Shown here: positions 9,426-22,099 of the stretch, one piece after another | Position numbering within the stretch: the stretch's first letter is position 1 | How the letters are laid out: each line of letters begins with the position of its first letter | NCBI GenBank assembly: GCA_012932865.1 | Contig: SAXG01000007.1 | Span: 1,054,001-1,118,000, forward strand | Source: Amylostereum areolatum | Taxonomy: Eukaryota > Basidiomycota > Agaricomycetes > Russulales > Stereaceae | Direction: 5' to 3' | DNA length: 64,000 nt | Notes under the pieces: model-generated | Database searches by the model: none | Told to the model about the DNA's origin: nothing | Seen by the model: the letters and a program-made list of their open reading frames with translations, nothing else | Translations under genes and position numbers: made by a program

Positions 9426-12181
9426 ATGGCCGACGTCCTCTCCACATCGTCCATGCTCAGCTTCCCGAGCTTCTCCTCTTCCGCTTTCTCCACCTACCGA
9501 ACCTCCGTCGTCGACCAGTCCGTGTCGGCTTCTCCCCGTCGCAAGGTCGCACGCCTGGACATCGACTCCGATTCTGCCTCCGCGTCCAGATCGAGGCCCA
9601 ACCCCGCGCCAACAGACGCGACCCGTGGACCGCTCATCCTCCACGTCTCTGGGTCAGCACGTGCGTTCATCCACCGCGCATCCCACCGCCGCGTCCTCAC
9701 CGAAGCGCAGCGAAAGGCCCGGAGCTCAAGAATCTGCTGAACCCGTTGCAGGGATGCATGGAACTCCTCCTCAATTTCAAGACCAAGCAGAACGCCCCTC
9801 TCACCTACGAGCGCCTCTACGCCGCCGGCCGCTCCCTCGTCCTCGCCGGCCAAGGGGAGGACGTCGCGCACATGCTCGAGAGGCGGCTCGACCAATGCGT
9901 CAAAGACCAGGCCGAGGTGCTTTTGCGGGGCGATGCGGAGGGTATGGAGTACTTCAGCCTGGCGGTGGAGAGGCTGCGCTGGTTCGAGGTCCAGGTCGCG
10001 GTCCTCGTGTCCGTGCTGGCCTACCTCGACCGTGCGTACTTGGCCTCCTTCCATCCCGCGCAATCGGTTCGGTGCGTGTTCCGATGTGTCTCGCTTCACG
10101 CTCCTTCGGTCGGGTGTGGGACGCAGTGCGATCGGGGATCGTTCTGAAGGAACGATCGTTGGGCGGACGGGGCTCTCCTCTTTCGTTCAAATGCGACCCT
10201 TCGACTGATTCCTTCGCAGCTCGATGGCGTACACTCGAATGGAGTCGCGCGTGCTGAACCACTCCACATTTCACGAGAGGATCGAGTCCGCCATCAAAGC
10301 CTGGACGGCGGCGGAGCGCAAGAAAGGGTGAGCAATGCGCGCATATACCCCCCCCCCCCTCCCGTCCTCGCCTTCAATCCCCTTCGCAGTGCCCCGCACG
10401 AGATCCGAAACCAGGTCTCCTCTCTCATCGACATATTGCAACTCCACGGACTGTACCAGCCCCGCTTCGAGCGCTCCTATGTTCTCGAAACGGAACGCTA
10501 CTATTCCGAGGCCGTCAAGGACCTCACGGGCCCCAAGGGAGAGGCGCTGCCCTTCCTCGCGTATTGCTTGGACAAGATCGACAAGGAGGCTTTGCGCGCG
10601 AAGGAGGTCCTTCCCGAAGAGAGCCGGGAGGCCGTTCGGAAGGCCACCGAGCGTGGTCTGCTCACCGGCAACCTTGCGTGGTTGGCCAAGGGCGGTACGT
10701 GGGCTTGTGCGGTCATCCTCGGGCCGCCGTCTTCTGAACCCTACTTTGCCTTAGCCATGCCTCCTTCCTTCGAGGCAAAGGACGTGGACACCCTTCAGCA
10801 CCTGTACGTGCTCTACTCCAGAAGAGAAAACCTCCCGTTGCTCGCGGACGAATTCAAGAACGTCGTTCAGGTGCGCTCGTCCCCATCTTGCCACGCAGGT
10901 GTTTACTCCTCGACGTTCGACGGCGCAGGCCCGCGTCACAGCGCTCATCTCGGACCCCGCCAAGGACGACAAGATGGTCGAGGGCCTGCTCGCGCTCAAG
11001 GCGCTCTCCGACGACGTCGTGTCCGCCGCGCTCGTGGACCGCTCGCGCGGGCAGGCCGGGCCGGACCGCCAGTTCGCGTACGCGCTCCGGGACGCGTTCA
11101 CGGGCGGGTTCAAGGCGCGCAGGGTGAAGCCGGCGGAGATGATCGCGAAGCACGTGGACTGGGTGATGCGCAAGGGCAAGCTGGAGGAGCAGCTGGACGC
11201 GGCGCTGGAGCTGTACCGGTTCACGGAGGACAGGGACGTGTTCCGTACGTTCTACCATCGCGCGCTGGCGAAGCGGCTGCTGCTGGAGTGGCGGAAGACG
11301 TCGTCGGACGACGTGGAGAAGGCGGTGCTGAAGAAGCTCAAAGATCGTGCGTGTCTCGCGGCGTGTTTCTTTGTCGTTCTTGCGGCGGGTCGGAGGCTAG
11401 GGGCTGACGGGACCGGCACCGGCACAGAGTACGACCCGGAGTTCGGGATGGGCGAGCACATGTTCAAGGACCTCGATTTGTCGAAGGACTTGAGGGAGGG
11501 GTTTGAGAAGGAGGTGCTGGACGCGACCAAGGTCGGGGAGCACGACGTCGCGCGCAGGATGAAGGCCGTCGTCCTCCAACCGAGCTTCTGGCCGTTCCCC
11601 GCGCGCGAGAACACGACGACGCTCCCGTCCGACGTGCGCCTCCTCATCTCCGCGTTCAGCTTTTTCCCCGTGCGCTGACCCCGTGCGCCCCGCAGATGCG
11701 CAACGCGCTGGACATGTTCACCGCGTTCTACGTGAAGAAGCACAAGGGACACAAGCTGAACTGGCACCCCTCGCTCGGCTGGGCGGTCCTCGAGGCGCGG
11801 TTCGACGCGGACGGGACGGTGCCGAAGCAGCTGTCGGTCAGCCTGTTCCAGGCCGCGGTCCTCCTGCTCTTCAACGCCAAGCCGCAGATCTCGTTCCGGG
11901 AGATCAAGGCGTCGACGGAGATGGGTGCGCACTCGTCCACGCTTTGCTGACGGTCGGATGATGCTGATGGACTCATCCGGGTAGAGGACGAGGAGCTGAG
12001 ACGGACGCTGCAGAGCCTGGCGTTGGGGAAGAAGCGCGTGCTGCGGAGGACGGAGGGGAAGGGCCGCGAGATCGCGGACGCGGACGTGTTCGAGTTCAAC
12101 GCTGCGTTCAAGGACCCCAAGGTCGAGATCCACATCAACTCGATCCAGTCCAAAGAAACGGTGCGTCTGCCGTTTGGCTTT

Positions 12182-12213
<32 letters not shown>

Positions 12214-12514
12214 TGGTTCTGGGTTCGACGCGAGGGCTGAGCGATGCGAATGCGAACAGCCGGAGGAGACGAAGCGCACGGAGCAGGCGATCGAGAGCGA
12301 CCGGCGGCACTACCTGGACGCGGCGATCGTGCGCATCATGAAGGCGCGGAAGCAGCTCACGTACGAGGAGATCAAGCTGGGCACGATCGAGGCCGTCCGC
12401 AAGCACTTCGCGCCGGACGTGGCGGGCATCAAGCAGCGCGTGGACCAGCTCGTGGAGCAGGAGTACATCCGTCGGGACGACGGCGAGAAGAACTTGTTTC
12501 ATTACATTGCGTGA
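9426..12514 (+). CDS. CUL4: Cullin, CUL4-like, scaffold of a ubiquitin ligase
   Basis: Ten exons: 9426-9660, 9711-10071, 10220-10327, 10390-10694, 10755-10870, 10929-11346, 11428-11633, 11696-11924, 11985-12160 and 12260-12514. The N-terminal cullin repeats carry a VLAYLDRAYL stretch. The cullin-homology part has TFYHRALAKRLLLEW, HMFKDLDLSKDL, PSFWPFP and EDEELRRTLQSLALGK. The winged-helix end has AAIVRIMKARKQL, whose Lys after IM is the NEDD8 attachment site, and the chain ends HYIA, as in CUL4. Cullins join an adaptor and substrate receptor to the RING protein RBX1; CUL4 works with DDB1. The acceptor of exon 6 is ambiguous by ten codons (10899 or 10929). The first 60 residues are Ser-rich and divergent. 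Confidence 0.92.
12180..12213 (+). repeat. (TTTC)n microsatellite in cullin intron 9
   Basis: About eight perfect copies of a TTTC unit lie in the intron between 12160 and 12260. It also supplies a pyrimidine-rich stretch upstream of the acceptor, so its length could vary without changing the protein. Confidence 0.9.
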
Positions 12515-13375
12515 CGGGGATGTCCAGTCCGCGGCGGGGCGGTGTGCTTATTTGACATGCATGTGTATCATAGAGGATGGAGCGAGCGAGCGAGCGACGC
12601 TCGTTACATCGTTACTGATGTACAGTATATGAAGTACTGTTGGGCCTTGGCCCTCCGAGCTCACTCTGCGGACGTGTGGCGGCTCGCGACCGCGACTATA
12701 CGCGACAGTACCAGTCCTCTGGTAAGAACCACCTGTGCGGGGTTCTCAACCCAAGCTGTTTATGCAGCATGAAACGGGAGACGCACCATGCCCGTCTGGT
12801 CCGGGATGTCTCGTTCGGGAGCGAATGAAAAGGGTAGTTGGGGTCGCCAGATGAGCGGAGGATATCTGAGAAGAGATAGATAGTAGGTCATGAGCATGAT
12901 GAAGGTTCAAACCGTCGGAGTGACGAACCTGAGCAGTACAGCCGAGCTCACTGTTCCGTCCAGTGCAAGACGCGCGCTCGCCAGCTTTGATGCTGGACAG
13001 CAGGGGCTCGACTGTCGACGGTGTTCATTTCAGAGTTGATCCAGGAAAAAGATGAGTGCACAAAGATTGCCAGCAAACGGGGTCGCCATTGCAGACGACG
13101 TGCGGGGCGGCTCTGGGATGACCCCTTCTATGTTTTTGATGATTGCGTGCGCTGCAAAAAAAACAGCAGAGGGGGGAGACAGAGAATTGTGCGCCTTGAA
13201 CTCGGCGCGAAACTCGAAGGACGAAAACGAGGCTCAAAAAACAGACGCTCGTCGCGCACGGCAATTCCCGGGGTGCCGCTCGGAATTTGTGCCAGCGCTC
13301 TTTCTTGCCCTCGTCGTCGTCGTCGTCGCGCGCAACGTCTACCACCTCTCTCTCTCCGCTTAACATCCCGCCCTA
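12515..13375. other. Intergenic stretch
   Basis: It contains the 3' end of the cullin gene and the promoter side of the mL57 gene, plus a short GTC/CGT trinucleotide run near 13312-13330. The open frames here have no splice signals or recognisable domains. I see no further gene. Confidence 0.5.
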
Positions 13376-14421
13376 ATGTCGACCGGACTACGCGGCGTCC
13401 AGCATGCACGACGTGCTCTGAAAACCGTCCGAGCGCGGCCCCCAGGTTCGTTGCGGAATCGCTCGCGTTGCACCCCGGCCCCTCTGCTGACCAGGCCGTT
13501 CGCTCTCCCAGCCCCGGCCGTTTGCTCGCGTCGGACTCTGCACCTCACCACACCATCCTCGACAGAACACGAACGATCGACGTTCGGGATGCCGTCGCAG
13601 CGCACCGCGTCCACGTCCACGTCGACACCACCCGCCACGGCTGCGCGCCTCGCCCGCCATCTCGACGACACGTTCAAGCCCTTGCAATTCCCCCCCGAAC
13701 TGGCCGCGCGCGTGTTGACGCATTTGAGCCATCGAGACGCGGCGCAGGGGCATAACGCGAGGCTTGCGTTCATGGGTGCGTTTTCTTCCTCCGTGGACCG
13801 CGTACCCCGGCGCTCACTGCTACACATTCTTTCCCCCCCGCTTTCGTCATTCCTCCGTCGCGTCCCGGCGACCCATGCACACCCTTTGGAAACGTACACA
13901 CAGGCCGTCGCGTTCTGGACTCGTACCTCCTTGCTTTCCTCCACTCGCTCCCCCCGGACCTCGCCGCGCGGTACGACTACGAGCGCACGGCCGCGCGCGT
14001 CCTCAACACGTACGTCCTCGGCGAGCACGTCGCGCCCAAATGGAACCTCAACACGGTCGTCCGGTGGTCCTCGTCGCGCGGCGACGCCGCGCAGGTCGCC
14101 GCGTCGAGCGGCGAGATGCGCAGCGTGGGCCTGTACAAGGTCGCGGGCACGACGGTCGAGGCGATCGTCGGCGGGGTGTTCCACCAATTCGTGCGTCCTT
14201 TTTTTCTGGCGCGATGAGCGTGCGATGCGGTTTGGGACTGACGTCGGTTGTGTGCTCAGGGGGGCGCCGTCGCGCATCGGCTGTTCCACACGCGGCTGTT
14301 GCCGCACATCCTTCTGCATGGGCGGCCGGACGGGCTTCCGGATGCGCTGCATGAGTACGCCAAGGCGGCGTGCGAGAAAATGGGAGGGGTGCATGGACCT
14401 TTACTTGCTGCTCGCTCATAA
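13376..14421 (+). CDS. MRPL15: Mitochondrial large-subunit ribosomal protein mL57 (RNase III-like fold)
   Basis: Exons 13376-13775, 13904-14190 and 14260-14421 give 282 residues. The first 80 or so are Arg-rich with few acids, as in a mitochondrial presequence. An RNase III-like fold follows: FKPLQFPPELAARVLTHLSH, then HNARLAFMGRRVLDSYLLAF, and a C-terminal part with GTTVEAIVGGVFHQFGGAVA. In true RNase III the second motif carries the metal-binding Glu and Asp (ERLEFLGD). Here these are Ala and Arg, so the protein is catalytically dead, as expected for the yeast Mrpl15/mL57 type that sits in the mitoribosome. Both donors are GTGCGT. Confidence 0.8.
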
Positions 14422-14803
14422 TAGAAGTGCTGTCCTTTTCCTTGTTGGTCTAGCTTTGGTTGTGTGCTTTTTTCCCCCAGTCAGTGATGATCTCACAATT
14501 CCTCGCGCGGTAAGTTATGTTGCGACTTGACTTTCGTGACTCGTGGAGTCCTGCATGTCCTGGCTTGCGCTGCTGAGGGCCGTAAACCACGCAACTTCGC
14601 AGTCACGTGTGTTATGCATGCCCCAGGTTCCAAGTCGTCGTGCTCGCGCTAGGACGGAACGTGTGCGCACGCAGTCGTTTGACTCTTTTCATAGGTCAAG
14701 CGCCCGGGTACATAAGGGAGTACTAGGGCATGGGCATTGGGCACGTCGTCCCCCCTCTTGCCCTCTGTTTTCGCTCCCATCGGCCTCCAATTCCGCGAAC
14801 ATA
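14422..14803. other. Intergenic stretch
   Basis: Short gap between the mL57 stop and the next gene on the same strand. I see no gene; it presumably holds the 3' end of one and the promoter of the other. Confidence 0.5.
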
Positions 14804-16415
14804 ATGAGCGTCGTCAACGTCGACCCGTATCTTCCTACAGACACCAATAATCGACAGAACACAGTAGTCTCCACACCGGTCTCCCCCCTCATCGTGGCAT
14901 GGAACAATCGAACTGTGGCGGTCGTACGTCACGATGCCTACGACGTGAGTCTTCCTCGTCGCTCGTATACATCCAAGGCGGCTGACCTCGAGCACCGTTC
15001 AGGATCAGATCGAGGCGGTGCGACGCGCTCGAGGATTCCAAGCTCTTGGTGGACGCCCGTTCCACTTGGAGGCGTCCCTTCCGGGGTATGGAGCCGAAGC
15101 ACATGAGATATCGGAAGATTTATGGCCTCACGTCGTCCGCACCTTACGCACCGTTACCCTAGCACTGGACGAAAACACGCCCAACGCTCTCGATCCAAGT
15201 ACGCCGTGCTCGACGCTATTATTTCACAGAGTTTGACAGTGATGTACTATTAGGCGCGATAGCTGGTCAGCCCGACTCACCTCATGTTTCCGATTCACGC
15301 ACATCGAGGTCCTCCGGTGGGAGGATCTTCATGAGATCCGTCTCCGGAAAAACCACCGACATCGAAATCGACTCGTTTGAAACAACCACAGTGAACGACC
15401 TCAAAGTTCTCTATCAGGCCAGGGAGAATCTCCCGATATGGCATCAAGTATTCATTTTCAACACTCTGCGGTTGGAGAATGATCGAACCCTGCACGACTA
15501 CGACATCCGCAACGAATCCACGATTTGGGTTACCGTGCGGCTGTCTCCTGGAAAACCAGTCATTTACCTCTTTCCCCCTCATTTGATCGTAGACGCATCC
15601 GTCGTATTGGGTTTAACGCCTTCGTGGTCCTTTTCTGCGGTATATCCCAAGGCCAGAGACGTCTCTCCCGACAACGGCCTGCACGCCATCGAGTGGACGG
15701 TGGACGCACGGGCGGACGGTGTGCTCGTCGACAAGGCCAGCGGGTCTGAACTGTCTTATCTCTTCTGGGAGGCCCAGTGCGTACGCTACCTCCTGTGTCA
15801 CGCTCTGGTATTGAATTCCCAATCTCCTCCAGCACCTACCCTGCACCTCCCCTCTCGCCACCGATCTCCCGACCTTCGACGCCCACGGAGGATGAAGATA
15901 AACCGGTTCATTTCGACCCTGCCCGTCCCCGACTCTCTCCACGCGGGGCGGTGCTGCTCGGCGTCGAGAAGCTGCCGATCTACCTCGACCGCGCCCTCAA
16001 AGAGCTCTCCCTCCCCACCGAAGCCCGCAATTCGTTTATCACGTACGTACGTCCGCTCTGTACTCTGTAACCCTCGTGCGTTCCCGGGGAGGCTAAAACC
16101 TAGTCGGCGCGCTGCCGCAGCTACTGGCTCCCGTCCTTCCTCAAGCACAAGCACATCGCGCTCCGGTTCCTGTCGCAAGCTTCGTACGAAGCAGCCGCGC
16201 CGATGACGGTCACGCCCGCACCTGACGTCGTCACGCGGGTGTTTATGCTCTTCAAGGGCGTCGACGAACGCGACGTGGGGACGTGGGCAGAGGCCGGAGC
16301 GCGTGCCACGCACGATGTCGCGTTCTGGAAGAAAGCCGTCGGGGTCGATGCTGAGCGTGCGGAGGACCGTGGCCTGTTCCGTGTGCTGGAATGGGGAGGT
16401 ATGGAGGTGATGTGA
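14804..16415 (+). CDS. Protein with ubiquitin-like domain and KPVIYLFPP motif
   Basis: Exons 14804-14944, 15003-15198, 15254-15776, 15833-16042 and 16121-16415 join in frame to about 454 residues. After a variable front, a ubiquitin-like beta-grasp domain starts near 15331 (RIFMRSVSGKTTDIEIDSFE, then TVNDLKVLYQ, LRLENDRTLHDYDI and ESTIWVTVRLSPG). It is followed at once by KPVIYLFPP and by a beta-rich domain with TPSWSFSAVYPKA. The end has a globular part with KLPIYLDRALKELSL and YWLPSFLKHKHIALRFL. Proteins with this layout occur widely in mushroom-forming fungi without a known role. The C-terminal Gly-Gly for conjugation is absent, so the domain is likely a binding module. Confidence 0.75.
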
Positions 16416-16856
16416 ACGATGATTGTGATCGCCTTGCGCGCTTTCTGTTTGTAGGTTAATACCACTCTCGCGTAGGCATGTGTCTATGACAGGCCCTGTG
16501 GACGGAGGGGAATGCACGGGAACGATTGATGACGAATGCCGTTCTTCCCTTCACTCCCCTATGTCAGGACATGGATTCTACCGGACAGCCTTCACACCAC
16601 CGAGTCGTACGTCTGCTACACATGTTACAACGCGTCCGCTGTGCTCTCGAAAGCATCATGATCACGCCGAAGGCAATGTTGTCGGTACGAAAGAGGGGGA
16701 TCACGGAGATATCCCCTCCTAGTTCATATGGGTTTAGGCCACGCTTCAGTTTCGATATAGTGTGACACAACCCTGTAAGTACTTCTCTTCTCCTGCTGCT
16801 CCTGGTCTGCTCAAGCATCCGAACTCGCATGACGCCGTTTTGATTTCTGCGGAAGT
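16416..16856. other. Intergenic stretch between convergent genes
   Basis: The genes at either side end here from opposite directions. I see no supported gene in it. Confidence 0.5.
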
Positions 16857-18842
16857 TCATTCCAGTTGAGAATTCATTTCCTGCAGCGTTGTTTCCTCCT
16901 GTCCCGGACTCTGTACCTCTGCCAGCGCGTCATGAATACGTCTCATCGCACCGAGAAGCCTTTGAAGCCGTTTTCCTATATTTGGGTCCAGGGCTTTCTC
17001 CCGTCTATGACGCTCCTCGAGCGCGCTCAACGTCCTCCAGAGCTTGATAAAAGCATCGCGCACGGGCATGTCTGCCTGTCTTGGCTCTATCTCTCTAGCT
17101 ATGACATCCACCACATGCCAGGTCATCGACGGGTTCCAGTCGGAGGGTGCAGCAAGCAAATGAGGGAGGATGTTCTCGATGAAACGAGGGGTGTATATCA
17201 GACCTGCATTGCACACCAAGCTCCCGTATTCGTCACAGTACTTGCGCAGATCTTCCGGGCAATTCATGTATTGACGGACGTAGGATGAGATCGACGGTCC
17301 GCTGTAAGCGACGTCCATCGTAGGATGCCTGCGTATCTGCTCGTGGCTGATGTGCACCGCCAGCGCAACCAACGAGTGGGCCGCGAGCGCCACGGCGTGG
17401 ACGCGGTCATTCTTCAAAGCCATGAGCGCCGAGATGGGGCTCCCGTGTCCTTGTGCCCCCACCGCCGACTCCACGTCTCCTGCGAAGACGTCGTCCCACC
17501 AAAACAGCTTGGGGTATTCGGATCGCAGCTCTTTTATAATGTACCACACAGCCGTCATTGCCGATAGCGCGCGACGAATGCGGGCGGGGTCCTGTGAGGT
17601 TTGGGAGGTCTCGTCGACGCATTGTCGGAGGAGGCGCGCGAAGAGGTCGTGGAAGCTAGCGTCAACTTCGTAGATGTCGTTGAACATGAGCATCGCGAAA
17701 GTCGCACCCTGAGGGTCTTTGGCAAGGTCGGACTGGAGAAACGAGGGTAAGGCGGTGAAAAATGTCTCGAGACCGTCGTTGTTTGTCTGGAGCATGTGCA
17801 TGGTCCTCAGGAGGATGTCCTTGTCCAGGGGCTTGCTCTTGCGCGCGACGACTATGGGTAGCGGGGTATTGACGCGCTTGAAAATAATGTCGACAGGTCC
17901 AGCGAACCGGGTGGTAAAGTCACGGTCGAAAACGCGAGAAGCGATGAGGAAAGGCATAACGTAGGCATGAATAGCCGCCGTGGCCGAAAACTTGAAGAGA
18001 GCCGCCAAGGGCTTCGTGAATGGCGTCGAATAGGGAAAGCCGGGGTAGACAATGGGAAGGACTGAGAGAAAGAAGTGGAACGAAGCAACGGTCACGGTGA
18101 CCACCAACATGACATAATAGACTGTCCTGTTTATATCGGACAGGAAAATGACGAGCCCTGCGAGGAAGAGGAACAAGGAAGAGTGTATGAGGGCTCCCAA
18201 GTAATCCGCGGCGTCGGCTAGAAGCCATCTTTCTGCACCTCTAAGAAGGTAAGCATGGATGCGTGCTTGGGTATGGTGTGAAGATTGGGAGATGCGCTGG
18301 TAATTGAGCTGCCTCGTGCGATAGCCCCGCGCGCATTGCTGGAGTATGATTGCGCCGAGGGCAGCAGTGAGGCTGCACGCTAGACTTGTGAACCAGAGTA
18401 CGTTGACGTTGACGTTATTGTTGGTGGGTTCGAATAGCGCAGGCGCTGGGAGGGTGGCAGGAATTGACGCGTTGGAAAGCTGCTGGGATATTCGTGCCAG
18501 CAACACAGCCGTTGTATCTTCGGGGTCGACGTTTAGATTTTTGTAGCTCTCGATGATAAAAGCTGCGACGGTTGCGGAAAAAAGACCAGCCTTGATATTA
18601 TGTTAGAGACACTGAAGGAGACGGGAGAGAATGGGCAACGCACAAATATGAGGACCGCATCAATTTGGCTTTTCGAACGTTCAGCCTCCCTCTCGTCCAA
18701 CACACGCCTCTCCTCCAAATAAAGTGACCACACGGAAGGTCGCGGAGAACCGTCTACAATTGTTGAAATCAGGGCATATGCTTTGATTCTTGGAAAAGGC
18801 CGTGGACATACCAGGAAGGCTACGACATGATTCTTGCGACAT
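16857..18842 (-). CDS. DUF6535 multi-pass membrane protein
   Basis: Exons on the minus strand are 18842-18812, 18753-18644 and 18590-16857. Both introns (58 and 53 bp) keep phase and use donors GTATGT and GTGCGT. The start context gives a short front, then IDAVLIFAGLFSATVAAFII, the hallmark first segment of DUF6535. Further segments are LWFTSLACSLTAALGAIILQ, ALIHSSLFLFLAGLVIFLSD and YYVMLVVTVTVASFHFFLS. About 400 cytosol-type helical residues follow. These proteins are very numerous in mushroom-forming fungi and their function is unknown. The acceptor of intron 2 is AAG rather than CAG or TAG. Confidence 0.85.
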
Positions 18843-19433
18843 TGCAGTTGGAATCTACGGCAGGTTTGGATATTCCGACCAAGAGACGGCGTGCTACAAG
18901 CCTCGTACGATTTGTTTTGCGGAACGTGGGGGCATGGAACGGCAGTACTAAGGAGTGAGGAGGGTGAAGGCCCTGAAGGGGTATGAAAGGAAGTCGAGTG
19001 AGTCGTCATCGTGACGTTGACACTTCGCCGCGTGCAGTGGCACTATGAAACCCCTCGTACTAAGGGGTCTCGATTGAGTTGAATATGATGAAAATATAGA
19101 CTGGTGATAAGTATGTACAATACTGGAAGGACGTGGGGAGGAGTGGATACAAACAAGGCTCGAGGATTACACACACCTTAAATAGTGGGGGCATAGTTGC
19201 GAGTTTGAATGACCTGGACGATAGATAGAATCCAGACATAGCTCGGGCGCGACCTTCGTCCACATTGAATAATGTGGGCAATGGGCATTGGGTGATGAAG
19301 TTTCTGAAGCGCTGAAGTCTTCCCATCAAGCATTGTACAGTCATTCCAAGCCCGTGAAGAGACGTCGAACATTCCGAGACTCCGAGTTACTCGAGAACTA
19401 ACAGTAGCACACAGCCATATCAAACATCGATTC
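18843..19433. other. Intergenic stretch
   Basis: It contains the upstream region of the DUF6535 gene and the region after the P450 stop. Its open frames look like background. Confidence 0.45.
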
Positions 19434-21781
19434 CTAGTACTGCCTGGCCCTTACGAACAACGGCATACCGTCAGCAGGCCCTATAATGCGAAGGCCAAAG
19501 TTAAGGCCCCCACAATGTACGCAGAGGATGTTGATAACATACTCATAGTAATCGCTACAGTGGGCTGGGCAGTTTGTCCCGCGTGCGCCGGCGCGAAGTC
19601 AAAGTTGACGACCAAGGCTCTACGTGGCATGGATGATTTCTCTTTCTTGACGTGGATTCAATTTTTGGCTCACCCGAGTATCGCCTTCATCATCGCCATC
19701 GCCATCGTTTTCCCAATGCAAACGTGCGGGCCAGTAAGGAACGACATCGTACCATACTTCGCATTGTACGACGCGGGAAGAGTCTCGTTCCACCGCGAGG
19801 GTCGGAACTGCTCGGCATCTGGCCCCCAGGTCGCCTCCGCGGTGTTGATTGCACGGATCTATACGAGTTAGAATATCAAGAGAACATGTAAAAAATGAAG
19901 GTAGAGTGACGGACGGGAATGTTAAGCAGCGTTCCCGCAGGGATATACGTTCCGTCGACATACCCTGAGGTCTCCGCCTTCCGATACGTCTGAGGGACCG
20001 GGGGGTACAACCGCAATCCTTCCATTCTACCAAAGGTACTGGATCAGAAACGTTTTCTTGAGGCGGTGGACGGAATACGAGTTTACATGACATTTTCCAG
20101 GAGTGGAAGGTCTTTCAGGTCGCGATAGGTGGGACGGGACGTCGCAGCAAAGACAGGAGCCAATTCCGCCCGAAGCGCGTCTTGCACGTCTGAGTGTTTT
20201 GCGAGAAGCCACATAACCTAGGAGCTTTGTAAGTACATGTTGGACAGATGCTTGGGCAGGGCTCGTACCCAAGAAAGACCTGACGCAGTCGTCTCGTGTC
20301 CAGCTCCTAAGAACGTCAACTAGTCCATCGAAGGGTCAGGTTTTTTATAGGCGGCGGCTCGTGCTAGTCTGTAAGAACGTACCACTTGATCAACGAGCGC
20401 CTCGTCAGTCAACTTATACTCATTCTGCGTCTCCCCTTGGCGCATACGGACCAAAATACTCATGATGTCTTTCTTCGAGGCGTGATTATGAGCATCTATG
20501 TTATCGTCTGCAAGTTTCTCATTGAGGATGTCGCGCGATATCTCTCGGATCTTGTGTAGGGATTCGATGAATACGATGGACGGTTCTTGAACGCGACTAA
20601 ATGTCTATGTGAAACGGCACAAGCGAAGACGAGCGGCGTACCTGTCACTTTGAACCACCCAAAGATGTGGCGGTACTGGTAACCCCATCTTGTACGGAAG
20701 AATCGCGACACGCCGGGTATACTGAGCAAAATCGAAAACATGGTCAGGTTTTTAACTTCAGGAAAATATAAGCAACAGAGCCAGCGGTATGAGTGATGAT
20801 GTACAAACCAGACTGGAGATTCATCATTCTTTCATACGCTTCCGTTAACGGGTTGTCAGGGTTTCTCAAAGCTTCGCTTTGGTATCCGAACGCTGTATCG
20901 CAGATGATATCTAGCGCCGCTTTACTGGCTAAGAGGCCAAAATTAGGGCGTGAATATGTGACTGGAAGTTGAATCACTTGCCCCAATCGTATATGCGCAA
21001 GGCGGAGCCTGAAGTCGAGGTGTCTTTTCCAAGCGTGTCCTTCATCTGGTCCACTAGACTGGTTCATACGTCAAGCGTGTTTCTCTCAGTGAGGAGATAG
21101 CTCACACATCGATGGTATCAAAATACATATCCGTCTCTGCGAGCGCGTGGTGACGTCAGCGGCGTATAGAATTGTCTGTGGGCGCGGTGTGAAGTTGACG
21201 CACGAGCCATAATGTTCGTCATAGAGAAGGCTGGGTTCATCGCTTTGCGCATCTGCTTGTGTTCGAGACCAGTAACCGTCAGCAGCCCAAATCCCACCGC
21301 GAGACCCAATATCTCTCTGAGGAACTTCGGCTGCAGACATGCACAACGTCATCGCCATTCTGGGGTCAGTAGGGGACACGGAGCCTGAAATTTGAATGCG
21401 CACCCTGGGGTAGTCCATCCAATCAGACACAAGAACCTTGTGCAGCGCTTCTTCCGTATACAGCGTGACACATTCCACTCCCACAGGTCCCACGAAGCGC
21501 ACGACAGACCCATATCGCTTCTGCCAGTCGCGTTGCAGAATGCCTGGTTCTTGGTCCGTGTTGAGGAACTGGGAGATGTGGCCCAAGGGCCAGCTGGATA
21601 GAGGGGGGCCTGGTATGCCTCGGAGGGGAGAGAGAAAGAGGGGGTATACGCAAACGCGATAGCAGATATAAGACACGAAGAAGCCTAGCGAGACGCTCGT
21701 AAATTTGGACGTGCGGAAGCTGGTAGAGATCGCACCAAGAAGTCCCAGGTAGGTACCGCACGGCTGATAGAGGGAATCCAT
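19434..21781 (-). CDS. Cytochrome P450 monooxygenase
   Basis: A multi-exon gene begins at the ATG at 21781; exon 1 ends at 21404. The N-terminus has a hydrophobic anchor (FVSYICYRVCVYPLF) and a Pro-rich hinge (RGIPGPPLSSWPLG). The I-helix LTFLGAGHETTASGLSW holds the A-G-x-E-T-T oxygen-activation motif. The K-helix E-G-L-R in IMEGLRLYPPVPQTYRKAE appears once a GTAAAC/TAG intron is removed. The meander FRPSRW and the haem loop FLTGPHVCIGKTMA with the Cys ligand are present. The chain ends GMPLFVRARQY at 19434. All diagnostic residues survive, so the gene looks functional. The loop has His where Arg is commonest. It sits in the ER membrane and needs a P450 reductase; the substrate cannot be told. 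Confidence 0.88.
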
Positions 21782-21796
21782 GATATTTGGGACTAC

Positions 21797-22099
21797 TCAG
21801 TCGCCTATTGAAGTGGTGGGTTCAATGTCGAGCTCCGGGTAACGTCGACGTCGCGCGGACGAGTGCCAGTGGTACAGCAGCAAGTACTTGGAGCATCTTG
21901 GCCATGCTTTAAGAAGGCTCGCGCGGACTAGAAGCATTGTGAGGATTAAATTTGGACCTGTTTCCCCATTGGACACATAGTAAGTGACGGAAGAGGATGC
22001 GGGGCCGAACGATATGGGTAGCCGCTGTTCACTAAGATCTGGGAACGCAGGCTGCAAGTTGAAGACGCCGGCGAACGTCTCTGGGCGAAGATTTGCCAT
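21797..22099 (-). CDS. Hypothetical short ORF
   Basis: From 22099 the product is 100 residues with one mildly hydrophobic stretch (NLILTMLLVRASLLKAW) and a basic RRRR patch. It lies head-on upstream of the P450 start with no visible splice signals or homology. It may be part of the P450 promoter region rather than a gene. Confidence 0.2.
   Translation of the reverse strand: MANLRPETFAGVFNLQPAFPDLSEQRLPISFGPASSSVTYYVSNGETGPNLILTMLLVRASLLKAWPRCSKYLLLYHWHSSARRRRYPELDIEPTTSIGD

Noticed and set aside
9292..10257. Long plus-strand frame over the start of the cullin gene
   Set aside because: It runs across two introns and has Arg/Pro-rich shadow composition; the spliced cullin frame explains the region.
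10328..11407. 359-codon frame in the cullin region
   Set aside because: Its first half is the true cullin exon; the second half is a shadow after a missed intron.
11252..12502. 416-codon minus-strand frame opposite the cullin
   Set aside because: Basic low-complexity composition passing through the TTTC repeat; antisense shadow of a GC-rich gene.
13360..14394. 344-codon minus-strand frame opposite the mL57 gene
   Set aside because: Antisense shadow in a GC-rich gene; no domains.
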